Positions 9,429 through 19,272 of a DNA stretch of 64,000 bases are shown in pieces (the first letter of the stretch is position 1; each line of letters begins with the position of its first letter). The notes below the pieces were generated by a model. The model worked only from the letters and a program-made list of their open reading frames with translations. It ran no database searches and was not told the DNA's origin. The position numbers and the translations under genes are program-made. Location of the stretch: contig NC_016530.1 in the NCBI RefSeq assembly GCF_000236905.1, forward strand, positions 310,001 to 374,000. The letters are read 5' to 3'. This stretch comes from Tetrapisispora phaffii CBS 4417. Taxonomy: Eukaryota > Ascomycota > Saccharomycetes > Saccharomycetales > Saccharomycetaceae.

Positions 9429-10455
9429 ATGGACTTCTCTAAAATTGAAACTTTATCCAAGTTAAATGCTTCATTAGCTGGTAAATCTTACGTCGAAGGG
9501 TATGTTAAATATTTTCTACTGAATCAATCAACTGATACACGATATGTCAGCTGAAAGTATATTTATTATAATTTGGAAACTCAAATATTTTTTATCAATC
9601 TGATTATCTCATTATTGTGAAGGATGAACTTATTCTTTGGTCCGTGTTTATGACGGGAAGTAAGACCCCCGGTATGAGTGAGACAAAAAGATGTGATTAA
9701 TTTCATGATTTCTGACTACAAAATATGAATCGAAATTAAGATTAGGAAAAATTGCTGCAAATTATAATTTCCTTCTTTCTAAGAATGACCCAAATTCATT
9801 ATTCATTTTTACTAACATTTAAAAACATATACATTCAATATTGATTTTTTTAAAAAAAAAGTTTTTTTTTAAGGTATATCTTTAGCGATAGTAGTGTGAT
9901 ACCATTATATTCAGTACTTCTGCCACTCAATCCGACGTTGCTGCTTTCAAGGCTTTCCAAAACGCTTACCCAGAATTCTCTAGATGGTTCAACCACATCT
10001 ACTCTAAGTCCGAACAATTCTCTTCTTTCCCAGCTGGTTCCGCTTCTGCTGCCGCTGAAGAAGAAGATGATGACGATGTCGATTTATTCGGTTCCGATGA
10101 CGATGCAGATGAAGAAGCTGAAAAATTAAAGGCTCAAAGAATTGCTGAATACAACGCCAGAAAGGCTAACAAGCCAGCCAAGGCTGCTGCCAAGTCTATC
10201 GTCACCTTAGATGTCAAGCCATGGGATGATGAAACTGACTTAGAAGCCATGTTAGCTCACGTTAAATCCATTGAAATGGAAGGTTTAACTTGGGGTGCTC
10301 ACCAATTTATTCCAATTGGTTTCGGTATTAAAAAGATCCAAATGAACTGTGTTGTTGAAGATGAAAAGGTCTCTATCGATGAATTACAACAATTGATCGA
10401 AGAAGATGAAGACCACGTTCAATCCACTGATGTCGCTGCTATGCAAAAATTATAA
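9429..10455 (+). CDS. EFB1: Efb1, translation elongation factor eEF1B alpha (spliced)
   Basis: Guanine nucleotide exchange factor for eEF1A; about 203 residues after splicing (S. cerevisiae 206). Exon 1 is 9429-9499 ([11 protein letters not shown] to SYVEG). The intron is 9500-9914: it starts GTATGT, has the exact branchpoint TACTAAC at 9810-9816 and ends TTCAG. Exon 2 is 9915-10455 and opens [11 protein letters not shown]. The split glycine codon joins exactly as in S. cerevisiae. The protein has a GST-C-like N-terminal part, an acidic hinge ([16 protein letters not shown]) and the C-terminal exchange domain ([14 protein letters not shown], then [18 protein letters not shown], ending AAMQKL). 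Codon use is strongly biased, as expected of a highly expressed gene. The intron hosts the snR18 snoRNA. Confidence 0.98.
9613..9723 (+). ncRNA. SNR18: snR18 (U18) box C/D snoRNA in the EFB1 intron
   Basis: The EFB1 intron carries TTTGGTCCGTGTTT at 9636-9649, complementary to the conserved 25S rRNA segment AAACACGGACCAA that U18 targets for 2'-O-methylation. A C-box-like AGGATGA is at 9621-9627 and a D box CTGA at 9712-9715. TTGT (9615-9618) and ACAA (9718-9721) can form the terminal stem. An ATGA directly 3' of the guide could be a degenerate D' box. U18 sits in the EFB1 intron of S. cerevisiae too, so position and guide agree. The ends are estimates. Confidence 0.88.
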
Positions 10456-10703
10456 GGGATATAATATTGTACATTCATTAAAACTTTAAATATAATTAAA
10501 TAAATAATAATAATAATAATAAATATTATTTTAAAAATTGAAAATTTCAATCACTTTTCTTTTCCCTCCTGTATTAAATTTAAATATATTAAAAAAACTA
10601 CATTAATGTTACAAATATGGGGATACGCTTAATTTTAAATGGATATTGCCATGCTATACATAACTAAAGTCATTTGCAATATAATTGAAAAAAGAACATT
10701 TAA

Positions 10704-13700
10704 TTATGACAGAAAAGTATACCAATTATAAGACGCACTGAACCCAGAAAAGGGTGCATCATAAATCAATTCTTTTTCCTTTAGCCAATCGCAGATATCT
10801 ACAAGTTCTTTGTCACATAAAATATCACTGCAATTAGTAACCAATTTCGAGACTACAATACCAGGATTAAATAAGATTTCATATAAAACCATAGATACAG
10901 CTTTTTTCCAAATGTTCTCTCTCACATTACCTTCTGCATTAATCCATAATCTTGAAAATGCCTTTGCTGGAGGTACAGGAATCATTTTTCTCTTTTTACC
11001 AACATTCAAATTTGAATTATTCCTGCTGACAATCAGCGGCGGAGTCAAATATGTCCTATCTAATGTTCTGGTAGAGTAATTTAATTTTTCGAACTTTCTT
11101 TCCAATGGTATCAAATCCAACTTTAGTTTTTCCCTTGAAATAAGATCAATCAAAACAGCAGATGAGCAATCATTAATTTCCTTACTTATTACAATACCAT
11201 TTTTCATCTCTAACATTTCTTCTAGCCTGTTTTTGTAGTGTGCTGATTCAGAAAAGAAATTTAGATGGCTTTTCGCATTCAAGATATCATCAACTGTGCT
11301 ACTTGCCTCCAGTTTTGAACCATGGAGATACAATTGTTTTTCTCTTGCCATCTCCATGACAACTTTATCAATGTCTTCCTTTTGAAAATTATCTAATATG
11401 CTCATTTTGTCTTTAGATGTCTCTGAAACGTCCATGAGGATGGATCTTATTATTGCCTTAATCTCATTCTCAGCAAAATCTTGAATTTTAGAGTGCTCAC
11501 GTGTCCCAATGCTGATATTTGTGGTATAACATTTTTTCAACAGAAAAACCTCCCTTTGAACCATAGACGACATTGCTAAACTGATGTAGGATTCTAGATT
11601 ATTTTTGTTGTTTACAAAACTATATTTCTTTCTGTTCTGTCCAAAATTTTTATACAGTGTTATGCATTTGTTACTCTCTTTGTTTTCATAATCCATCCAC
11701 AATTTAACTAATTTTGGTAAATCTAAAGCTTCGACATCCTTAAATAAAATCGTTTCGTCCTTAATGGCGGTCAACAATATTCTTTTCCATTTATGTACAT
11801 AGGCCTTCCAACCATGATAACCCATACGGACTCTGTATGTTGTCCATTGTTTTTTTAAATTCTGTAAGGAATTACTTGGAAATAATTTTGTTATAACATC
11901 CCATAAAATTTCATTTTTGATACTTTTACTTATAACCACGCAGAATATTAAAGATTTCAAACCTAACTTGCTACCCAAATGAAACTGCGTTTTTAAAGTC
12001 TGAACTAATTTTTGTTTTGCTAACTCTGATTTTTTACCAGAAGAAGAATTAGTCCCATTAGAAGCACTTAGCATTCTCTTTTTTGATATATTTCTTGATT
12101 CAGCTTTTGGAAATGAAGACGAAGATGTTGCTCGTTTCGTTTTCCCTTTTTCTTGGAATTTTTTGACTCTTTCAGCTGACTTGACACCTCTATGAAATCT
12201 ATTCTTTTCAGTTTGGTCAAAGAAATAAATATCTGTGTCATGTAAAGTATCCTTTGAATAAAAAGTTTTTTTATTATCTTTTTCCTTTAAAAGATGATCC
12301 GAAAACTGTTCTTCTGTAACAGTTGGTAAATAAATATATTGTCTTTTGCCAATAAAATCATATTGAATCTTCAATTTTTCTCCAGATACCATTAGCTCGA
12401 TATCACCTCTTAAAGTCTTTTTATCAACTATTGTTAGAGATCCTAAATGTCTTGAAACTGCATCTAAGAAACGATCACCTGTACTTGAAATACCACCCAT
12501 CTTAGTTACAACCGAAAGTATAGCTTGTTGTCTTTTCAATGACCTCAACGAGCCCGCAGTAAATCCTCCAACATTGAATATATTAGATGCGAGTTTATTA
12601 TTTACTTCAGCATTAGATAATGTATCAATAACTAATGGTAGTTTATCATCTGATGTTTCGATAGATGGGGTATATATCTTACTCTTTTGTTGAAGTTTTC
12701 TTGTCTCCGATTCAGATTCTGTTGCACCTTTCCTTTTACGACCTCTTTTTGTAGAAATAACTCCTGAGCTCTTTGGAATGTCTAAAGTCCCATGCCAAAA
12801 AAACTTATCTACACCGTCGACTGTCGCGAATCTTAAGGAGTCTACTATTGGCTTACTTTCTCTTAAATTAATATCCTTAAATTTTTCTGTGGAATTAAAT
12901 ACCACTGGAAAACCTGCTTCAACCTTTTGACCATCTATACCAGCTAACTTTTCAAAATTAGCTTTCGAAAATAACCTATAAAACTTCTTTTTACCTTCAA
13001 AATCATATACTCGGACAATAGAATCATTATCTGTATGTGATGTCTGTTTCCCAACCGTCTCAATAAAGGAATCACTCGATCTAGTAAAAGCTCTTTTATA
13101 ATCCCTACCAACAATACTCTTGACAGCATCCATCATGGATACACCGTCTGTACCAGAGTTTTTCGCAAATTCGTATGTTTGATTTTGAATGGGGTAAAAC
13201 CTATTAATTGAGTAGGTGCTACGTTGTACGTCATCTTCCGATTCAGTTAAAATAAGACCATCTCCTTGTAAAAGATGCGTAGAATTCAAATTATCGAGAT
13301 CATCATAATTGTCGTCACTCATTTTTTCAGTTTGAGTTGCTTCTTCGTCATCACTGTCACTTTCGTAACTTTCTGATATCTTATCTTCGGTATCAAAATC
13401 TTTCACATATTGTACACATCTAATCTTTCTCGAAGGATCTGATGGTGAAACGACATAAACTTTTCTTAAACACCCTTTTTCTTGTAACCAGGTGATGGCT
13501 GAAAGAAAGGACTTCGACATTTTACTGTTCTGATCATATTTTAATTCTCTTCTTAGATCAATGATTTGACGTATTCTATTTTTCGAATTTTTAACAATTT
13601 TAACGATAGTTCCCACCTTTTCCCTGATACTAACATATTCCTCTATTTTTTCGTCATCATTTGCAAACTTATTTAATTTAATTAACTTTACAATATGTCC

Positions 13701-14177
13701 TTGATATACCAATTGGGTAGATTTAATCAGATGTTCTATTTTTTTTATTCTACCTGTAACACTTCTTCTGTCCTGTTTCGCAACATCAGCTAAATTTTTT
13801 GTATTAATACCAGCTTCTTTAGAACTAGCAATCTCCAAAAGTAATTCAAATGCAGCTGCACCAATTTTACATTCCTTTTTATTATAACCCGTTAATAATT
13901 CCCATAGTTTGTCTTCTTTTATCTTTATTTGAAAATCATCCAGGTTATTTTCCAAGAGTTCAGGTTCAACTGACATTAATACCCCATTTCTATAGAAATC
14001 AATATCTGGACTGGCCTGTAAATTTTGAAAAATATATGCTTTTATATTCTTATCTGTAAGCTCGATGTAATTCCCTACTATTGTCCATAATTTGTCAAAA
14101 GAAATACTTCCTTTATTATAAGCAATCTCTTGACTGACAATTGAAATCAATTCATCTGGGTAAACACTTTTCGTCAT
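10704..14177 (-). CDS. TFC3: Tfc3, tau138 subunit of RNA polymerase III factor TFIIIC
   Basis: 1157 residues against 1160 in S. cerevisiae. Tau138 is the largest TFIIIC subunit and contacts the B box of tRNA genes, so it is needed to transcribe the two tRNA genes in this window. Conserved blocks run the whole length: the N-terminal YPDELISIVSQEIAYNKGSI, winged-helix-like LLLEIA/RSVTGRIKKIEHL (about 108-152), NRFYPIQNQTYEFA near 325, YDFEGKKKFYRLF near 393-406, RSLKRQQAILSV near 545-556, FFDQTEKNRFHRG near 650, RVRMGYHGWKAYV near 785, and PFSGF plus NWYTF at the C-terminus. The start ATG is at 14177. Its 5' end faces the presumed centromere, as in S. cerevisiae (YAL001C and CEN1). It converges on EFB1 with 248 bases between; VPS8, which separates them in S. 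cerevisiae, is missing. Confidence 0.97.
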   Translation of the reverse strand: MTKSVYPDELISIVSQEIAYNKGSISFDKLWTIVGNYIELTDKNIKAYIFQNLQASPDIDFYRNGVLMSVEPELLENNLDDFQIKIKEDKLWELLTGYNKKECKIGAAAFELLLEIASSKEAGINTKNLADVAKQDRRSVTGRIKKIEHLIKSTQLVYQGHIVKLIKLNKFANDDEKIEEYVSIREKVGTIVKIVKNSKNRIRQIIDLRRELKYDQNSKMSKSFLSAITWLQEKGCLRKVYVVSPSDPSRKIRCVQYVKDFDTEDKISESYESDSDDEEATQTEKMSDDNYDDLDNLNSTHLLQGDGLILTESEDDVQRSTYSINRFYPIQNQTYEFAKNSGTDGVSMMDAVKSIVGRDYKRAFTRSSDSFIETVGKQTSHTDNDSIVRVYDFEGKKKFYRLFSKANFEKLAGIDGQKVEAGFPVVFNSTEKFKDINLRESKPIVDSLRFATVDGVDKFFWHGTLDIPKSSGVISTKRGRKRKGATESESETRKLQQKSKIYTPSIETSDDKLPLVIDTLSNAEVNNKLASNIFNVGGFTAGSLRSLKRQQAILSVVTKMGGISSTGDRFLDAVSRHLGSLTIVDKKTLRGDIELMVSGEKLKIQYDFIGKRQYIYLPTVTEEQFSDHLLKEKDNKKTFYSKDTLHDTDIYFFDQTEKNRFHRGVKSAERVKKFQEKGKTKRATSSSSFPKAESRNISKKRMLSASNGTNSSSGKKSELAKQKLVQTLKTQFHLGSKLGLKSLIFCVVISKSIKNEILWDVITKLFPSNSLQNLKKQWTTYRVRMGYHGWKAYVHKWKRILLTAIKDETILFKDVEALDLPKLVKLWMDYENKESNKCITLYKNFGQNRKKYSFVNNKNNLESYISLAMSSMVQREVFLLKKCYTTNISIGTREHSKIQDFAENEIKAIIRSILMDVSETSKDKMSILDNFQKEDIDKVVMEMAREKQLYLHGSKLEASSTVDDILNAKSHLNFFSESAHYKNRLEEMLEMKNGIVISKEINDCSSAVLIDLISREKLKLDLIPLERKFEKLNYSTRTLDRTYLTPPLIVSRNNSNLNVGKKRKMIPVPPAKAFSRLWINAEGNVRENIWKKAVSMVLYEILFNPGIVVSKLVTNCSDILCDKELVDICDWLKEKELIYDAPFSGFSASYNWYTFLS

Positions 14178-14388
14178 TACGCTTCTAAGCTCTATGTAGT
14201 AAATAAAGAACTAATCTCTGTCTCCTGTGACAATCGATATACTGTTTAAATTTTCAAAAGTTTGACAAATAATGTTCACGTTCACCTTGTATAAGTTATA
14301 TAAACAAATCTTTTGTATGCTTCCTTAAATCAATCTCATCGTAATAAACTGAACGTGCATTGCTACAAGCATAAATTTTGAAATACAC

Positions 14389-14395
14389 CGGGTAA
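14389..14395 (-). promoter_or_regulatory. Reb1-type site upstream of TFC3
   Basis: CGGGTAA is the reverse complement of TTACCCG, the Reb1 general regulatory factor core. It lies 212 bases upstream of the TFC3 start. Confidence 0.45.
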
Positions 14396-14620
14396 TAACA
14401 ATAAATTTAATAGAGTCCTCAAATTCAATTGTTCATAAGGAATTAATATTATAACATTTTATGATACAAGAACGACAAAAGCATAAAGTTTCATACCATA
14501 ATTTTATATATTGGTAACCATATCATTTGTTTACATAAATTAAAATATTATATAAAGGATAATATGCAGCGAAGCTGTCGAAAATTGTGTTCACCAAACA
14601 ATATAATTACAAACAACAAA

Positions 14621-14789
14621 TTTTATATGTTCGGAGCTAAAAGAACATAAATATATCTAATGTATTAAATAAATGTTTAAATATATAGAAACATATAAAA
14701 TTCAAAATATTAAGTTAAAAAGATAAAACGTAGAAAATAGTTAAAATATTATAATATTTAATTAAATAAAGCGATATTTATCCCGTGCT
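14621..14789 (-). other. Candidate point centromere (CDEI-CDEII-CDEIII, read on - strand)
   Basis: On the - strand, a CDEIII-like element lies at 14646-14621: a T-rich arm followed by GCTCCGAACATATAAAA, containing the essential CCG (14634-14632). It is the only CCGAA on either strand of this intergenic region. Next to it is a very AT-rich block: I count 12 G/C in the 120 bases 14651-14770, about 90% A+T. At the far side AGCACGGG (14789-14782) matches the CDEI consensus RTCACRTG at 6 of 8 positions. The CDEII would be about 135 bases, longer than the roughly 80 of S. cerevisiae. Flanking genes are decisive: TFC3 borders CEN1 and ERG26 borders CEN7 in S. cerevisiae, and those two centromeres are WGD sisters. 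The element boundaries are uncertain; a centromere within the region is more secure than this exact site. Confidence 0.6.
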
Positions 14790-15343
14790 TTTAATTATTT
14801 TTTCTCAAGCTATGTTATCTGTTCAAAGTAATTATTATTGTACGTTTTTATTTTTTTGTTACTTTCACACATACGAGAAGTAGTCCTAGGACAGATAATA
14901 TTAATCTAATCGTAACTTGCCTACTTGGGAATGTTGACAGGTTTTTGATCTATTTTAATTGCTAATGTAACTTTTATCATACAATGTAAGATTTATAAAC
15001 TATATAAAAAAAGGTTTGAATTCTCGTTACTTATGTTACGTATTTCTCATATGATTTTAAGTTTTTCATCTTTAGTGAAATTGATTGAACCGCCGTGAAA
15101 TACATATACTTGAATGATCCTGTCGTTTATCGCCTTTAATTTCGCCTTAATTTTCAAGTGAAAATTATTTCGTAAAATTGACAAAAAATATTAATTTGCT
15201 AATATATTTTATGTAAGATATAAAACACTACCCCTTTGCTAAACCATTTGAAAGCAAATTCATTATAAAAGTTCTTTTTGTAATATTAATACATCAATTG
15301 GTTAATATAGCTAAGATATCAGAGAAATATAGAAGATAAAACA

Positions 15344-16399
15344 ATGTCTGATATTAAGTCGGTTCTATTAATTGGTGGTGCTGGTTTCTTAGGTTTGCAT
15401 CTTATTCAACAATTTCATGAAGTTCAACCAACTCCAAAAATTCATGTTTTTGATATTAGACCATTACCAGAAAAGTTATCTAAACAATTCACCTTTAGTC
15501 GTGATGACATCGTTTTTCACAAAGGTGATTTAACCTCCCCTGAAGATATGGAAAAAGCTATCAAGGAAAGTGGAGCTAATGTGGTTGTTCACTCTGCTTC
15601 TCCTATGCATGGTAACACACAAGAAGTGTATGAACTCGTAAATGTCAAAGGTACGAGAAATATTATTGATGTAGCTAAAAAGTGCGGTGTCAAAGCGTTG
15701 GTTTATACCTCTTCTGCTGGTGTGATTTTTAATGGACAAGATATTCATAATGCAGATGAAACATGGCCAATTCCAGAAGTTCCAATGGATGGTTATAACG
15801 AAACAAAGGCGATTGCAGAAGATATGGTGTTAAAGGCTAATGATCCTGCAAACAACTTCTTGACCATTGCATTACGTCCTGCTGGTATATTTGGACCAGG
15901 TGACAGGCAATTGGTTCCTGGTTTGAGAACAGTTGCAAAACTTGGTCAATCAAAGTTCCAAATTGGTGATAATAACAATCTGTTTGACTGGACTTACGCT
16001 GGAAATGTTGCAGATGCCCATGTTCTAGGTGCTAAAAAATTATTAAATCCTGAAACTGCTGATAACGTTTCTGGTGAGACCTTTTTTATAACTAATGATT
16101 CACCAGCTTACTTCTGGGCGTTGGCTCGTACAGTTTGGAAGGCAGATGGCCATATTGATAAAAATGTTATTGTTCTAAAAAGACCAATCGCTATCTTAGC
16201 TGGTTATTTGTCTGAATTCTTTGCAAAACTATCTGGTAAAGAAGCTGGTTTGACACCATTCAGAGTTAAGATTGTTTGCGCTTACCGTTATCATAACATT
16301 TCAAAAGCTAAAGAATTGCTAGGTTATAAACCAAATGTTGATATTGAAGAAGGTATCAACAGAACTTTGGCCTGGATGGATGAACATTTAGATGACTAA
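15344..16399 (+). CDS. ERG26: Erg26, C-3 sterol dehydrogenase (C-4 decarboxylase)
   Basis: 351 residues (S. cerevisiae 349). It oxidises the 3-hydroxyl and decarboxylates the 4-carboxysterol during C-4 demethylation in ergosterol synthesis, at the ER with Erg25, Erg27 and Erg28. It is a short-chain dehydrogenase of the 3-beta-HSD family: the Rossmann glycine motif GGAGFLG is at 11-17 and the catalytic YNETK (Tyr151, Lys155) follows SSAGV (123-127). Other family blocks are ALRPAGIFGPGDRQLVPGL and NNLFDWTYAGNVADAH. A hydrophobic stretch near 285-300 is a possible membrane contact. The ATG at 15344 begins the conserved N-terminus. It is transcribed away from the presumed centromere, as YGL001C is from CEN7. 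Confidence 0.98.
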   Translation: MSDIKSVLLIGGAGFLGLHLIQQFHEVQPTPKIHVFDIRPLPEKLSKQFTFSRDDIVFHKGDLTSPEDMEKAIKESGANVVVHSASPMHGNTQEVYELVNVKGTRNIIDVAKKCGVKALVYTSSAGVIFNGQDIHNADETWPIPEVPMDGYNETKAIAEDMVLKANDPANNFLTIALRPAGIFGPGDRQLVPGLRTVAKLGQSKFQIGDNNNLFDWTYAGNVADAHVLGAKKLLNPETADNVSGETFFITNDSPAYFWALARTVWKADGHIDKNVIVLKRPIAILAGYLSEFFAKLSGKEAGLTPFRVKIVCAYRYHNISKAKELLGYKPNVDIEEGINRTLAWMDEHLDD

Positions 16400-16849
16400 G
16401 GTAACTTACCAACTCAACTTCCCTTTATGAATTTCTTAACTAATGTATAGATTTAATGAAATATTATCCAAGAGCTCAATATCGATTTTTAGAGGTATTT
16501 TAGTTAATTTTTAAAAATGTTTATAATGTAAAAACTATGAAATAGACAAGATATAACAATGATATATATGCTGTGTCCCTTCGACATTTATTAATCCCAG
16601 CAATTATACAAATAAGGAGTGTCGCTTTAAGTAGTATTTTAATGTGTTGTTTTGTAGCTGAAGCTGAAAGGTTAAGTGTCGTATGAATAAAATAAAAAAA
16701 TATAAGATTATAATTTTTTCAATGACTATTCTACATTAGGAAATATTTAATAATTTAACAGAAGCAATATGAAGTAACCCACAGGTTGATATTAGAGGAT
16801 TAAAGTATGTATATCAAAATTGTTTTATGCTATACCTAAAAAAATTCCT
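16400..16849. terminator. ERG26-RFA1 convergent 3' region
   Basis: 450 bases between the facing stop codons, AT-rich, presumably carrying both polyadenylation regions. No gene, repeat or RNA structure was noticed. Confidence 0.5.
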
Positions 16850-18700
16850 TCAAAATATTAAAGCACTAGTTAGCTCGCCTGCTAGATAGTCAGCTTCAAC
16901 TTTATAATTCAAATTATGAAGATTGCTAACCGTGTACCTAATTCTGGTCTGGTCATTATAATTATCTTCTCTTGCTCTTATTCTAAAATCATATGGATTC
17001 ATTTGGATATCTTGCGTGGTTTTTGTGAATGCATCTGCATCTGTATCTCTCAATTCTGTTAATTTATTTGCATCAACTCCTAATAATTGTTTAGCTTGAT
17101 CGTTAAATAAAGTTAACCACATTTGCCCTGTTTCATCGATGATAGAAATAGTTAACATATATCTGTATTCTGGTGATTCTTGATTCTTGTTACATCTCTC
17201 ACATCTCCAAGTACCATCAGGATTTTCTAAAACCTTTTTATTACAATCGTCGCTGGAACATGCTGGGTATGCAAAATTATCTACCTTTAGAAAACTAATT
17301 GAAGCTTTTACACTAAAATAGTCACCTTTCTCGCTTCTACCTAGATTGTCTGCTTGAGCCTTAGCAATTGTTGTACGTTCTGAAATAAATTTAATTAAGT
17401 TTTGTGCTGAAACAGCTCCACCTTCCTGTTTTAATGATGTAAAATTGGAATTCTTACCATTTGCATCATACCAACCTTTCAAAGCATATGCTTCTTGAAC
17501 TTCAGGGTTAGGAATCAAAGTGCTGCTAAAGCCCATTGATAAGGATTTTCCACCAAAATCAGAAACACGAACACCCTTAATAGCCACGATCGAACCTTCT
17601 GGGAGATTGAAATCAGTAGCTTGTTGATTCCATAAACCGACGCTGATAGAGTAACTTGTGTCATCGACAATGGTTATATCACGACGATCAAACTTTTTGC
17701 CAGCTTTTGAAACTAATTCAAAATGTGGATTGACAGTTTGGATGACACCTAACACATCAATTGTTGAATTAGCTTCTTGGTTCTCGACTACGTTTAATTT
17801 AACAAAATTGAAATGTGTTTTTGGGACATTACTTTCATCTTTACATTCTTCAATAATAGTTTCTCTATCCATACTTAGCTCATATGGATGACTTAGATTC
17901 GAAAATTGAGGTTTGGCTGGTTGCAGTCTAGCTTTTGAAACATAATAAACTTTACCTTCTTGTAATATCTCATTAAATTTTGTAGCCATGTCATTGAAAG
18001 CAGTAGCTCTGATTTCACCAGATGTGTCTAAAAAGTTAACATTGAATAGTTTACCTTCACCTTTTTGATTATGCCATGTTTTAATATCACCTTTAAAAGA
18101 AACACGAGCCTTAATAGTCCAGATGTTTTGGTAAGGAGATAATTGTTCAATGGCAGAAATTGGTCTAGATCTTTGAGAGCCTGTTTCAGAGGAGATGGCG
18201 GATGCAACATTTGCATTATTAAAAGAGCTTGCATTATTGTCATTTGTTGAGACTTGATTGGATGGCGGGGTTTCCTTAGTTGCATTAGCACCGTCATCGC
18301 CACCGACAATTTCATTTTGATGGTGAGAGAAATAAGAATCTAGGAACTCACTTGATTGATTAATCAGTTCAGACCCAGTTTTCAACACCTCATAATCATC
18401 GATCAATAAGACGAATTTCTTTCTCTCTTTAACAATAACTGGTTCAGTAACTAAGACACGAATAATATCACCCCTCTGTAATTCTTGATTTTGAAATTTG
18501 GTAGCAGCTTCATTTCTTAATAAAGCCTTCATGTGGTAAATACTATCAGATATCATAATCAAATTCTTTCTGTTAGCGTTGCCATTATCATTTTTCCTAG
18601 TATTATAGACTTGATAAACACCATTACTTGGATTATTATGTCTCTCTTGCTTTGTAAAAATAGCATGGAAATCACCTTTGGTTAGTTCAACGTCAGACAT
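16850..18700 (-). CDS. RFA1: Rfa1, large subunit of replication protein A
   Basis: 616 residues from the ATG at 18700 (S. cerevisiae 621). An in-frame TTG three codons upstream is not the start, because MSDVELTKGDFH aligns with the family N-terminus. RPA is the heterotrimeric single-stranded DNA-binding complex of replication, recombination and checkpoint signalling. Four OB folds are recognisable: DBD-F (about 1-120), a Ser/Asn linker, DBD-A (about 180-285, WTIKARVSFKGDIKTWHNQKGEGKLFNV), DBD-B (about 305-415, RRDITIVDDTSYSISVGLWN) and DBD-C with its zinc ribbon (CSSDDCNKK and WRCERC). Nearly all core residues are kept. Two MCB boxes upstream predict G1/S expression. S. cerevisiae RFA1 (YAR007C) lies just right of CEN1. 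Confidence 0.98.
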   Translation of the reverse strand: MSDVELTKGDFHAIFTKQERHNNPSNGVYQVYNTRKNDNGNANRKNLIMISDSIYHMKALLRNEAATKFQNQELQRGDIIRVLVTEPVIVKERKKFVLLIDDYEVLKTGSELINQSSEFLDSYFSHHQNEIVGGDDGANATKETPPSNQVSTNDNNASSFNNANVASAISSETGSQRSRPISAIEQLSPYQNIWTIKARVSFKGDIKTWHNQKGEGKLFNVNFLDTSGEIRATAFNDMATKFNEILQEGKVYYVSKARLQPAKPQFSNLSHPYELSMDRETIIEECKDESNVPKTHFNFVKLNVVENQEANSTIDVLGVIQTVNPHFELVSKAGKKFDRRDITIVDDTSYSISVGLWNQQATDFNLPEGSIVAIKGVRVSDFGGKSLSMGFSSTLIPNPEVQEAYALKGWYDANGKNSNFTSLKQEGGAVSAQNLIKFISERTTIAKAQADNLGRSEKGDYFSVKASISFLKVDNFAYPACSSDDCNKKVLENPDGTWRCERCNKNQESPEYRYMLTISIIDETGQMWLTLFNDQAKQLLGVDANKLTELRDTDADAFTKTTQDIQMNPYDFRIRAREDNYNDQTRIRYTVSNLHNLNYKVEADYLAGELTSALIF

Positions 18701-19272
18701 CTTGAACAATATACGTTACTTTAAACTATTTTTTTTAAGTCTTTTAGTTACACTGTGCTCTTTTAACAGCCTAATTCTCTAATATCGATTTTCATTAAGT
18801 TGTTTATAAATGAAGTGCATTAATAATTTATTTTAAATTTAAATATACTTTATTATACTGTTTACGCGTATTTTCGATTTGAGACTTCTTCACATTTTTC
18901 CTCGGTAACCTCATAGTACAACTACAACTCAGTCTTAGAGATCGGGGGAAGAGTACGCGTAAAATATAGAAGCTCAAAGTTCTTACTAACATAAAAGAAT
19001 ATTCACATGCCTTTGCAGTCGTAAAATTGATTTGAAAGAGATGTACTTTGATCATTGAATAATAACATCACCTTATACATTGATTTCCTCAATATAGTAT
19101 TAAAAATATTGAAGAATTGAAGTTAATTAGCTTGGTAGTTAAATTGGTTGACATCTTGCTTGGATATTTTTATAATACGATTACCGTACTTAAAGGGAAG
19201 ACAATTTTTGTTTTGCTCCATTTACAAAAGTTTTCAATCAACTTTTAAGATTTTAATGACATAAGGTCAGCG
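18701..19272. promoter_or_regulatory. RFA1-RPN14 divergent promoter with two MCB boxes
   Basis: Two exact ACGCGT boxes, at 18864-18869 and 18955-18960, lie about 165 and 255 bases upstream of RFA1 and are spaced 91 bases apart. MBF binds this core at DNA replication genes, and RFA1 is MCB-regulated in S. cerevisiae. I did not find a proteasome-type GGTGGCAAA element for RPN14. Confidence 0.7.

Larger units (their letters stand above)
14178..15343. other. TFC3-ERG26 intergenic region holding the probable centromere
   Basis: 1.17 kb between divergent starts. It contains a Reb1-type CGGGTAA at 14389-14395 and the centromere candidate at 14621-14789. The rest is AT-rich promoter DNA. No coding frame or RNA gene is supported. 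Confidence 0.65.

Noticed and set aside
14276..14325. TCACGTT followed by TGTATGCTTCCTTAAATC as a plus-strand CDEI/CDEIII
   Set aside because: The essential CCG is missing and the spacing between the two is about 30 bases, too short for any CDEII.
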